Shown here one piece after another: positions 34,579 through 40,885 of a DNA stretch of 40,885 bases. Positions within the stretch are counted from its first letter, which is position 1. Every line of letters begins with the position of its first letter. The position numbers were made by a program, and so were the translations under genes. The stretch comes from Anaerolineaceae bacterium (GTDB lineage Bacteria; Chloroflexota; Anaerolineae; Promineifilales; Promineifilaceae). Where the stretch lies: assembly GCA_002699125.1 (NCBI GenBank), contig PABI01000165.1, positions 1 to 40,885 of the forward strand, read 5' to 3'. The notes under the pieces are model-generated. The model was not told the DNA's origin, made no database searches, and saw nothing but the letters and a program-made list of their open reading frames with translations.

Positions 34579-35571
34579 TCAGCCACGCCGCCAGCGCTGC
34601 CACCACGAGGATTTTTCAGCTGGTTCCTGGCTTGATGGCTCTGTTTGGGACGATACGGCCGTTTCCCCGCCACGACCATTTTCACCAGCTACCGGCTTGA
34701 TTAGCACACCTTCCTCCGTGGCTTCCAGCGTCACGCGGTCGCCAATGCCGCTGGCTTCACGCAGGTCGGGCGGAATTTGCAGCCGGCCAGCGTTATCGAC
34801 CACTACGTATTCTTCATACACGGGCGCGGGCGCAGATGCCTCAATGTTCTCGGCCAGGGCCGCTTCCACATCTGCCACTCGTTTAATAGTTTCGCTGCTG
34901 GTACGGCCGTCGCGAATCGTCACCACCCGATCCACGGCGCGGGCAATTTGCGGGTCGTGGGTAACAATAATGGTGGTGAGGCCGTAACGGCCGTTCATCT
35001 CGCGCAGCAAGGCTAAAATTTCCTGAGCCGTAGTGGAATCCAGTTCACCCGTGGGCTCGTCGCCCAGCAGCAGAGAGGGTTTGTTGGCTAAGGCAACGGC
35101 GATAGCGACGCGCTGCTGCTGCCCGCCGGAAAGCTGGGCCAGCTTGTGCTGCCGGTGTTCCCACAGCCCCACCGCCTCCAAAAGCTCTTTGGTCCAGGCG
35201 CGCTTTTCCGTCCAACCCATCCCGGCGATGGTCATGGGCAAGGCCACGTTTTCCTGGGCGGAGAGGTAGGGGATGAGGTTGCGTGCCGTCTGCTGCCAGA
35301 CAAAGCCAACTTCGCGGCGGCGGTAGGCGTCCAGTTCGCCGTCGGGGGCTTTTAATAGATTACGGCCGTTCACCACCACATGCCCCGCCGACGGCCGGTC
35401 CAGCCCGCCCAAAATGTTCAGCAGCGTGCTCTTGCCCGATCCCGACGTGCCCACAATGCCCAGCAGCTCACCCGGCTGCACCATCAGGTCCAGCCCCTGC
35501 AAGGCCACCACCTCCAGCTCGGCCACCTTATAAATCTTAACCAGATTCTCGCAAACGATAAACGGGTCCAT
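34579..35571 (-). CDS. LolD/MacB-type ABC ATPase fused to an AbrB-like swapped-hairpin domain
   Basis: This is a 330-residue protein. Residues 1-230 are a standard ATPase: Walker A GTSGSGKSTLLNILGGLDRP, Q-loop WQQTARNLIPY, signature LSGGQQQRVAIAVAL, Walker B LLLGDEPTGELD, switch THDPQ. The unusual part is the C-terminus. After a linker, residues 255-295 (VVVDNAGRLQIPPDLREAS, then GIGDRVTLEATEEGVLIKP) show the SpoVT/AbrB swapped-hairpin pattern, which in AbrB, MazE and SpoVT binds DNA or mediates dimerisation. A Ser/Glu-rich tail ending in WWQRWRRG follows. The fusion could let the ATPase dimerise, bind a partner, or sense DNA; nothing in the window decides this. No clear SD precedes the start. 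Confidence 0.85.
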   Translation of the reverse strand: MDPFIVCENLVKIYKVAELEVVALQGLDLMVQPGELLGIVGTSGSGKSTLLNILGGLDRPSAGHVVVNGRNLLKAPDGELDAYRRREVGFVWQQTARNLIPYLSAQENVALPMTIAGMGWTEKRAWTKELLEAVGLWEHRQHKLAQLSGGQQQRVAIAVALANKPSLLLGDEPTGELDSTTAQEILALLREMNGRYGLTTIIVTHDPQIARAVDRVVTIRDGRTSSETIKRVADVEAALAENIEASAPAPVYEEYVVVDNAGRLQIPPDLREASGIGDRVTLEATEEGVLIKPVAGENGRGGETAVSSQTEPSSQEPAEKSSWWQRWRRG

Positions 35572-35580
35572 AATTTAATG

Positions 35581-35651
35581 GGACACAGATGAACACAGAT
35601 TCACACAGATTTTTTGCTTTTATCTGTGTTTATCTGTGAAAATCTGTGTCC
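35581..35651. repeat. Hairpin built from six ACACAGAT units
   Basis: On the left arm ACACAGAT occurs three times at 10-nt intervals (35583-35610). On the right arm its complement ATCTGTGT/ATCTGTGA occurs three times (35622-35649). Together they form a long, imperfect stem with a T-rich loop. It sits between the stop of the adaptor gene (35651) and the start of the ATPase gene (35571). The same unit family recurs within the adaptor signal peptide at 36971-37007. Confidence 0.75.
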
Positions 35652-37030
35652 TATTCTCCCACAATAACCTCTCCAACCTCGACGCCTTCAAGTATTTCCA
35701 CGCGGGCTTCGCTTTCGATGCCCAGGCGCACGTCGGCGCGGCGCTGGCCGGTGGCCTCTTCGATGACGACGAAGGTGCGCCCCTGGAAGGTGCGGATGGC
35801 GGCGGGTGGCAGCCAGAGGACGTTTTCTTTTTCCTCCAGCACAATTTCCACCGTGGCCAGTTCGCCCAGGGACAGGTTGGCTGGCGGGTTGTCGAACTGG
35901 ATACGGACGCGGGTGTCGTCATTGTCACCGCCGGATGCGCCGCCGCTGAAGGCGTAGGGCAGCTGGCGCACCGTGCCGCTGAACGGCTCTTCGGGCCGGT
36001 TGCGCATGGTGATGGTGGCTGGTTGCTCAATGCTCATTTCACTGAGCTGCTCGCTGCCTAATTCGGCCGTAATTTCCAGGTTTTGCGGTTGGGCCAGGAC
36101 AACGGCCGTTTGAAATGCCTCTGCCCGACTGCCTGCTCGTACGCCCAAAGAGAGCACCTCCCCGGCAAAGGGAGCAATGAGCTGCGCATCGGCAATCTGA
36201 TTCTCGATTTTTTGCACGTCCAGCCGGGCGCGCTCCACGTCCAGCTCCAGCAGCGGATCGATGCCCCGTTCCAACTGCTCCAGGCGCAGGTCGGCCAAGG
36301 CTAAATCCTGCTCCAGGATTTGCCGGTCCACCACGTTGCTGCTGCCGCCGGCCAGGGCATCATTGTAGCGTGCCTGGGCCACGGCCAAGGCTTCCTGTGC
36401 CGATTCAACCCTCTGCTCATATTGTTGGCGCAGCGTTTCCGGTTCCCACTCGCGGTCCAGCGATTTTTGCAGCTCATATTCGGCATCGGCCAGGCGCTGC
36501 TGCGCGTTTTCCAGCTCAATTTGCGCCGAAACAAGGGTGGCGGAGTCGGCATTGACCCGTCCTTGCTGTAATTGCAAGGCGATTTTGTCACGGTTGATGG
36601 CGGCTTCGGCCAGGGCATCTTGTCGCTCCTGTTCGGCCTGGGCCAGTTTGATTTCGGCCGTTTCCAATGCCACGTTGGCCTGGGCCAGCTGATTCTCCAG
36701 GTCGGTGATTTCCAGCTGGGCCAGTACATCACCTTCCTGAACCTGGTCGCCGCGCTGCACAAACACCTGGTCGACAAAGCCGTCGCTCTTGAAAAAGAGT
36801 TCCTGCTCCTGCACCGGCGACACCCGCCCGGTAAATTCCAGCGAGTTCACCACCGTGCCTTGCTCCACAACGTAGGTCGGCTTCTCTGGCACGATGGGCG
36901 TAGGCAGGGGCGTGGGGGTGGGGGCAAGTTCGGCCGGTTCTCCCTGCCCGCAGGCGATAAGGAGAAGAATGGGACACAGATAAACGCAGATGAACACAGA
37001 TTTTTTTAATTTGTTTGGAGATAGATTCAT
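35651..37030 (-). CDS. Adaptor lipoprotein (HlyD/MacA-like)
   Basis: This is a 459-residue membrane-fusion protein. The signal peptide ends in LLIAC (Cys27), followed by a Pro/Thr linker. The lipoyl half-motif FVQRGDQVQEGDVLAQLEI (about 93-111) leads to a long coiled-coil hairpin (about 112-285) and the second half DAQLIAPFAGEVLSLGV. Beta-barrel and membrane-proximal domains follow, including LSLGELATVEIVLEEKENVL and VEILEGVEVGEVIVGE. It is longer than the 8741 adaptor because it keeps the final domain. The h-region of the signal peptide is encoded by a dispersed ACACAGAT-type repeat (see 36971-37007). It lies between the permease and ATPase genes, as in MacAB-like operons. Confidence 0.88.
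   Translation of the reverse strand: MNLSPNKLKKSVFICVYLCPILLLIACGQGEPAELAPTPTPLPTPIVPEKPTYVVEQGTVVNSLEFTGRVSPVQEQELFFKSDGFVDQVFVQRGDQVQEGDVLAQLEITDLENQLAQANVALETAEIKLAQAEQERQDALAEAAINRDKIALQLQQGRVNADSATLVSAQIELENAQQRLADAEYELQKSLDREWEPETLRQQYEQRVESAQEALAVAQARYNDALAGGSSNVVDRQILEQDLALADLRLEQLERGIDPLLELDVERARLDVQKIENQIADAQLIAPFAGEVLSLGVRAGSRAEAFQTAVVLAQPQNLEITAELGSEQLSEMSIEQPATITMRNRPEEPFSGTVRQLPYAFSGGASGGDNDDTRVRIQFDNPPANLSLGELATVEIVLEEKENVLWLPPAAIRTFQGRTFVVIEEATGQRRADVRLGIESEARVEILEGVEVGEVIVGE
36971..37007 (-). repeat. ACACAGAT-type repeat forming the adaptor signal peptide
   Basis: GGGACACAGAT, AAACGCAGAT and GAACACAGAT lie in a row on the plus strand. Read on the minus strand they encode Lys-Ser-Val-Phe-Ile-Cys-Val-Tyr-Leu-Cys-Pro, the hydrophobic core leading to the lipobox. 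The same repeat, non-coding, occurs after the gene at 35581-35651. Confidence 0.8.
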
Positions 37031-37062
37031 TTTATTACCTGTTCTAAAAATAGAACGCTGAT

Positions 37063-37141
37063 AACGCAGATACCCCTGATTTACCTGATTTCTTGTTTAG
37101 ATTAAATCAGGCAAATCAGATCAATCAGGAAAATCTGCGTT
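37063..37141. repeat. Inverted repeat between permease and adaptor genes
   Basis: Outer arms AACGCAGAT (37063-37071) and ATCTGCGTT (37133-37141) are perfect. Inner arms CTGATTTACCTGATTT (37076-37091) and AAATCAGGCAAATCAG (37104-37119) pair at 15 of 16 positions. It fills most of the 117-nt gap between the permease stop and adaptor start. It is another member of the operon's set of junction hairpins. Confidence 0.7.
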
Positions 37142-37147
37142 CCATTT

Positions 37148-40042
37148 CTATACTGCTTCGCCCAGCTTCACCGCTTCAAAAATGCGCATGCGGGCGACGA
37201 GGGCGATGAGGACCAGGACGGCGATGATGAACATGGCGGCAAAGAGGGCGTAGATAGTGCCCAGCTGTTCCCAGGCAATTTGCACGATGAAGGGGGGGAT
37301 GACGGCCGTTTTCCCCTCGCCAACTTGCAAAAACGGAATAAACAACCGGCTGGCCCACACGCCCAACCCAGTGCCCAGGCCAACGCCGGCGGCAATCAGC
37401 ACCGCCTGCTCCCCGGCCAGGTAGGCTGCCATTTGTCCGACGGACAGGCCAATGGCCCGCAGCATCCCCAGCTGAATGGTGCGCTGGTGAAAAGAGACAA
37501 CGGCGTAGACGAGAAAGCCCAGCACGGTGAGCACGGCCGCAGCCAAAAAGCCCACCGACAGCAGGCCAAACAACCCCTGCCGCTCCGGCCGGGTTTGTTC
37601 CTGCAAAATACGGTCGCGGGCGTCCTGGGCGGTGATGACGGCAAAGCCCAGCCGGCGCGTACTGTCCACAATTTCGCTGCTGGGCACGGCCGGATCGGTT
37701 TGTAGCCAGACGTTGTAGGGGTAGGTGCCGCCCAGCGCCTCGTGCAGATGGTCCAGGTTGGCCACAAAGAAGGGGCCGTCCTGCGGGTACTGCGTGGGGA
37801 ACAAGTCAATCGGTCCGGCAATGGTGAATTCGGCGTCGGCAAATTCGCCGGCGGCCCCAATCGTTAGCCGCAGCGGATCGCCCACCTGGAGGCTGTTGTG
37901 CGCCAGGAAGTCGCGGCTGACCAAAATGTGGTCGCGCTGCACCGCCAGCCGGTTCATCAAACCGCCTAGAGCCTCGTTCCCGGCAAAGTCGGCGCGGTAA
38001 AAAGCGACCTGGGCAAAATCAACCCGGTCTACGCCCAAAATGCGTCCCGATTGCTGCCGCCCGCCGATGGCGGAAACGGCCGTATACTCCCCCACACGCG
38101 CCGCTGCCTGCACCCCATCCACCAGCAAATGGTCGGTGACGGGCAAGAAGAGCCAGCGGGGTTCATCTTCATCACCCGATGGGGGCGTGTTTGGTTGGGT
38201 CAGTTCGCCCAAAGCCCCCTGCTGCTGCTGGTTGTCTTGCTCTGTATCTTCGCCCAGTTCGGCCAGGTTTAAATCGGCACCGGTCTGGTAATAAATCTGG
38301 TCGGTCAGATGATCGTCGAAGGTGACGGCCATGGAGGCGGTGAAGCTGGCCAGGCTGAGGGTAAGCGTGAGCAGGAGCAGCGGGCCGGTGTATTGGGCCG
38401 TGGCCCGGGCCAATTGGCGCAGCGTCAGTAGGAGGGTAGTGCCCGGCAGCTTTTCCGCCAGCCAGGCCAGCCCGCCAATCAGCAGGGGGAAGAGGCGCAG
38501 GGCCAGCAGCGCCAGCGAAAAGCAAAAAAGGATGGGCACCAGGAAGAGCAGCGGATTGGCAAACGGATCGCGCCCGCCGCCCAGCAGGCTGATCGTGCCC
38601 TGCCGTTCTAACTGATACCAGCCATAAAACGGCGGCACCAGCAGCAGCACATCGAGAAAGTAACGCTGCCACACTGGAGCCAGCAGCGCCCGCGCCTGCT
38701 GCCAGCGCATCGTGACGATGGTGTGGGCGGCGGTCAGCAGCGCCGGAATGAGCAGGGCCAGCAGGGCTAATCCCACACCGATGAGCGCATAAGTAACGGC
38801 CGTTCCCGACAAAACAGGCGTCAATTCCCCAGCGCCGACCCCTGAGCCTGTCGAAGGGGTCAATATCGCCGGGTCGAGAAAAGTGCGCGTGCGGCCCATC
38901 AGCCGGGCAATTTGCAGCGCCAGCCAGAGCCCGCCAGCTAAACCCAGGCCGCCCACCAGCAAGCCTTCCAGCAGATAAACGCCCACCACCTGCCCGCGCG
39001 TGGTGCCCCGGCTGCGCCAGACGGCAATCTCGCTGGCCCCGCGCGCCACTACCATGTTGGCAATGAGGCTGATGAAGTACAAAATGATGCCGATGAGGGG
39101 GATGGAGAAGATAGTCAGGGTGAGGGTGAGCAGGTTGTTGGAACGGCCGTAATTTTGCAGCGCGCTCACCGGGGAGGCATCCAGCGTCGTGCCGTCGAGC
39201 AGTGCCGTAGCGCGGGCTTCAACGATGGTGACGTTTTGCAAAAAGTCGTTTACGGAAGCGGGGCGGATACGGCCGCCGTCGTAAAGCTGGTACCAAACGG
39301 CCGTACTCACCGCATCGGCCAGAACGGGGGCCACCTGCTGGGCAAACTGGCCCTCGCTGGTGAACAACATCTCGGCGAAGGCGTCTGGCTGGTAAAACCA
39401 GAACGGGTCCGTGCGGTCGTGCGGCTGCCAGACGCCCACAATTTGCAGGGGCAGGCGGCTGTTGTCACTGGCCCCAAAAAGCGTGTAGACCTCGCCCACC
39501 TGCAAGCCCAGCTGATCGGCCGTGCTGCGGCTGACGATGACCTCAATAGTGGCAGAAGACGCCTGTTCCGCCGGATAGGTGCCTTCCACCAGCTCAATTT
39601 GCTCGGCCAGGTTGGTGATAAAACCCAGGTTGGCCCACAGCAGCGGTTCGTTCTGGTTGAAGCTGACGTCGGCACCGGGGAAGAGGCGCAGCTTGGCCGT
39701 GGCCACGTGGCGAATCTGGGCATCCACTGGCAGGTCGATGATGCTGGTGGCCTGTTCGGTCAGGTAGCTGTTGATCGGCTGGTACGCCTCCCAGGTGATG
39801 TCGCCGTTCCAGGCCCCCACGTAGCGCCAGAGGAAGGCAAACGGCGGGCGGTAGGTGCCCGCTTCGGTGAGTTCGCCTTGCAGCAGCCGGTTTTGCACGG
39901 CATCGGCATACAGCGGAATGCCCGCCAGCAGCCCGACAGCGGCGATCAGCCCGGCCAGCAGGCAGGCCATGAGCAGCCGCTGGTGCCACAGGCGGCGGGC
40001 AGCAAGGGAGAGGAGGGAGAGAACGGCCGTTAGAGACTTCAT
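37148..40042 (-). CDS. FtsX-like ABC permease, first gene of the second exporter operon
   Basis: This is a 964-residue permease with duplicated FtsX architecture. The first TM (about 15-35) is followed by a large extracytoplasmic domain (about 36-300). A helix bundle comes next (about 305-440 and 490-560), then a second TM entry (about 565-585), a second extracytoplasmic domain (about 590-830), and three final helices. Coupling motifs are ASEIAVWRSRGTTRGQ and TIQLGMLRAIGLSVGQM. I start at the ATG at 40042 because a -10 box overlaps the earlier ATG at 40102. A dispersed repeat within the gene (38837-38861) encodes a Gly/Ser/Thr insert in a cytoplasmic or loop segment near residue 400. Downstream genes provide the adaptor and ATPases. 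Confidence 0.88.
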   Translation of the reverse strand: MKSLTAVLSLLSLAARRLWHQRLLMACLLAGLIAAVGLLAGIPLYADAVQNRLLQGELTEAGTYRPPFAFLWRYVGAWNGDITWEAYQPINSYLTEQATSIIDLPVDAQIRHVATAKLRLFPGADVSFNQNEPLLWANLGFITNLAEQIELVEGTYPAEQASSATIEVIVSRSTADQLGLQVGEVYTLFGASDNSRLPLQIVGVWQPHDRTDPFWFYQPDAFAEMLFTSEGQFAQQVAPVLADAVSTAVWYQLYDGGRIRPASVNDFLQNVTIVEARATALLDGTTLDASPVSALQNYGRSNNLLTLTLTIFSIPLIGIILYFISLIANMVVARGASEIAVWRSRGTTRGQVVGVYLLEGLLVGGLGLAGGLWLALQIARLMGRTRTFLDPAILTPSTGSGVGAGELTPVLSGTAVTYALIGVGLALLALLIPALLTAAHTIVTMRWQQARALLAPVWQRYFLDVLLLVPPFYGWYQLERQGTISLLGGGRDPFANPLLFLVPILFCFSLALLALRLFPLLIGGLAWLAEKLPGTTLLLTLRQLARATAQYTGPLLLLTLTLSLASFTASMAVTFDDHLTDQIYYQTGADLNLAELGEDTEQDNQQQQGALGELTQPNTPPSGDEDEPRWLFLPVTDHLLVDGVQAAARVGEYTAVSAIGGRQQSGRILGVDRVDFAQVAFYRADFAGNEALGGLMNRLAVQRDHILVSRDFLAHNSLQVGDPLRLTIGAAGEFADAEFTIAGPIDLFPTQYPQDGPFFVANLDHLHEALGGTYPYNVWLQTDPAVPSSEIVDSTRRLGFAVITAQDARDRILQEQTRPERQGLFGLLSVGFLAAAVLTVLGFLVYAVVSFHQRTIQLGMLRAIGLSVGQMAAYLAGEQAVLIAAGVGLGTGLGVWASRLFIPFLQVGEGKTAVIPPFIVQIAWEQLGTIYALFAAMFIIAVLVLIALVARMRIFEAVKLGEAV
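38837..38861. repeat. Dispersed CCTGAGCCTGTCGAAGG element inside the permease gene
   Basis: CCCCTGAGCCTGTCGAAGGG with 7-bp perfect flanks GACCCCT/AGGGGTC forms a hairpin. This sequence type is familiar as a non-coding dispersed repeat in many bacterial genomes. Here it lies in frame within a gene and encodes Leu-Thr-Pro-Ser-Thr-Gly-Ser-Gly in a poorly conserved loop. Confidence 0.7.
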
Positions 40043-40100
40043 AAGCAGTTGATGCGCGATGCAAGAAATGTGATTGGCAACCTGTAGTTGCTTCGCACGC

Positions 40101-40106
40101 ATTATA
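40101..40106 (-). promoter_or_regulatory. -10 box of the exporter operon promoter
   Basis: The minus strand reads TATAAT at 40106-40101. No good -35 is visible at 16-18 bp, which suggests an activated or extended promoter. The expected start near 40094 leaves a leader of about 50 nt before the ATG at 40042. Confidence 0.5.
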
Positions 40107-40254
40107 ACATTAGACGTGGGACAGCCGTGTTTCTTGCAAAATTGCGTTGAGGCTTATGCGCTATTAAGCTCTTGCCCCTAAAATCTGCTATGATGTTCAA
40201 CAGCAACGCCGCGCTCATCACTCGTCATTGGGTTTTGCTTTCGGGAGGCAGAGT

Positions 40255-40824
40255 ATGAAATCGCGTTATCGTGTTCTGAGTGTGCTGCTGATCGTTGGCA
40301 CTGTTTCTACCTTGCTTTTGTTCACATTTTTTCTCAACCGACCTGCTCCATCCGCCTATGCCGGAGAGGCTGAACCCACAGTGGCCGCCTATCTGCCTCT
40401 GGTGTTTCAACAAGCTGATATGAACGGTACGCCAACGGCCGTTCCCACCGCCACGCCTGATCCTGAAGAATTTGAAAATATCGAGTTCGATCCACTTGGT
40501 CCCGAACAACCCCTTCTGGAGCAGTTGTTTGCCGGGCAAGCACACCTGTATCCCGTCATTTTTGATTATGGCGGGGCGATTACGATTACGGCCGTTGCCG
40601 AATCCACCGTTAATCTCGTCCTAGAAATACGGGATGCAGCCAACGATGTTGTGCAGTATGCCGACAACAGCGGCAGCGGTCAGCGGGAAGCCATCGTCGA
40701 TGCCCAACTAAATCCGGCATTAGATTACAAAATTCGCGTCTATGATCGCAATGGAGCAGCGGGCAGCTACTGTCTCATTTTCAGCGAGGCTCTTGATGGA
40801 TTCCAAGGATCAGAGCCAAGTTGA
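40255..40824 (+). CDS. Small secreted protein with a PPC-like beta-sandwich domain
   Basis: This is a 189-residue protein with an N-terminal signal peptide or anchor (about 7-28). A low-complexity segment contains YLPLVFQQ, a motif common in secreted Chloroflexota proteins. A Thr/Pro linker with a palindrome-encoded Thr-Ala-Val follows. The C-terminal 100 residues (QLFAGQAHLYPVIFDYGG onward, ending GSYCLIFSEA) resemble a pre-peptidase C-terminal beta-sandwich, which usually accompanies secreted peptidases or binds surface polymers. No catalytic domain is present, so it is a stand-alone domain. SD GGGAGG precedes the ATG. A TATGAT at 40189-40194 is a possible -10 box, without a clear -35. Confidence 0.7.
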   Translation: MKSRYRVLSVLLIVGTVSTLLLFTFFLNRPAPSAYAGEAEPTVAAYLPLVFQQADMNGTPTAVPTATPDPEEFENIEFDPLGPEQPLLEQLFAGQAHLYPVIFDYGGAITITAVAESTVNLVLEIRDAANDVVQYADNSGSGQREAIVDAQLNPALDYKIRVYDRNGAAGSYCLIFSEALDGFQGSEPS

Positions 40825-40840
40825 AAAAAACAAAAGTAGA

Positions 40841-40885
40841 GTTTAGCATAGACCAAAACCCGAGGATGGTCTTCCAATGCTAAAC
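40841..40885. repeat. Hairpin at the window edge
   Basis: GTTTAGCATAGACCA (40841-40855) pairs with TGGTCT (40867-40872) and ATGCTAAAC (40877-40885), with a 4-nt bulge on the right side. It starts 16 nt past the stop of the secreted protein gene. The right arm reaches the last base of the window, so its true extent is unknown. Confidence 0.6.

Larger units (their letters stand above)
321..40595. repeat. Highly iterated palindrome ACGGCCGT (often AACGGCCGTT), about 60 copies
   Basis: The octamer ACGGCCGT recurs through the window, inside genes and between them. Examples by start: 322, 1009, 1313, 4949 region, 6120, 7004, 8289, 8838, 10985, 11514, 12757, 14461, 16694, 18465, 19467, 21023, 31806, 33283, 36102, 38797, 40437 and 40588. 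My by-eye count is close to 60 exact copies, plus many one-base variants such as GCGGCCGT or ACGGCCGC. A random octamer would occur less than once in 41 kb. In genes it is read in more than one frame: Thr-Ala-Val, as in the Pro/Thr linkers of lipoproteins, or Asn/Asp/Tyr-Gly-Arg. About a third of copies extend to the decamer. No exact copy is seen between about 22395 and 30293. Confidence 0.9.

Noticed and set aside
39155..40033. 292-codon open frame on the plus strand across the permease gene
   Set aside because: Antisense shadow of the FtsX permease. Composition (Gln/Gly/Arg/His-rich) is not that of a real protein.
321..40595. Reading the repeated ACGGCCGT as a CRISPR or tandem-repeat array
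   Set aside because: The unit is 8 bp, irregularly spaced, and spread over coding regions of many genes. There is no repeat-spacer pattern and no cas gene.

Overview
The window reads like a chromosome segment of a Chloroflexota bacterium, most likely of the Anaerolineae/Ardenticatenales kind. This is inference from style, with no marker gene present. The evidence is a giant BTAD-kinase-nSTAND-WD40 regulator, many lipoproteins with Thr/Pro/Ala linkers, a secreted protein with a YLPLVF motif, polyphosphate glucokinase, and MacAB/LolCDE-like exporters. The most striking global feature is the octamer palindrome ACGGCCGT, which I count by eye about 60 times in 40.9 kb (chance expectation below one). 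It resembles the HIP1 palindrome of cyanobacteria. It is missing from about 22.4 to 30.3 kb, which is the sugar-transport locus.

Layout. 0.36-3.7 kb (minus strand): a tight operon of an AhpD-like protein, an enoyl-CoA hydratase, a patatin lipase, polyphosphate glucokinase and a small membrane protein. The AhpD gene is interrupted by one in-frame TGA exactly where the second Cys of its CxxC active site belongs, and a stem-loop fitting the bacterial SECIS pattern follows; I read it as a selenoprotein. 3.9-4.9 kb: L-asparaginase I. 5.2-10.0 kb: an ABC ATPase, FtsX-type permease and HlyD-like lipoprotein adaptor (MacAB-like exporter), closed by a rho-independent terminator. 10.1-10.95 kb: a MntA/HepT-type nucleotidyltransferase-HEPN toxin-antitoxin pair. 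10.95-11.95 kb (minus): YchJ-like SEC-C protein and Tag glycosylase.

12.2-19.1 kb: a 1876-residue BTAD/SARP-kinase-nSTAND-TM-WD40 protein, divergent from a trypsin-like serine protease lipoprotein. Between them lie four near-identical TTTGTTCACGC sites spaced near multiples of 21 bp, and a hairpin that buries the protease ribosome-binding site. A decayed copy of the 3' part of tag lies on the far side, so the module is flanked by directly oriented tag sequences. 19.3-21.3 kb: a lipoprotein and a di-heme-motif cytochrome-like secreted protein, translationally coupled.

21.4-30.8 kb: a galactofuranose-type sugar uptake operon. A clear promoter with a 12-bp operator-like palindrome precedes a YesN-type response regulator, a YesM-type sensor kinase, two YtfQ-like binding lipoproteins, YtfR, YtfT and YjfF. 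The second binding protein has its own promoter behind a terminator.

30.9-40.0 kb (minus): a second exporter-like operon with unusual parts: FtsX permease, adaptor whose signal peptide is encoded by a dispersed repeat, an ABC ATPase fused to an AbrB-like swapped-hairpin domain, a lipoprotein made of two tandem solute-binding proteins, and a second ABC ATPase. Almost every junction carries a different strong stem-loop. The window ends with a small secreted protein and a hairpin cut by the window edge.
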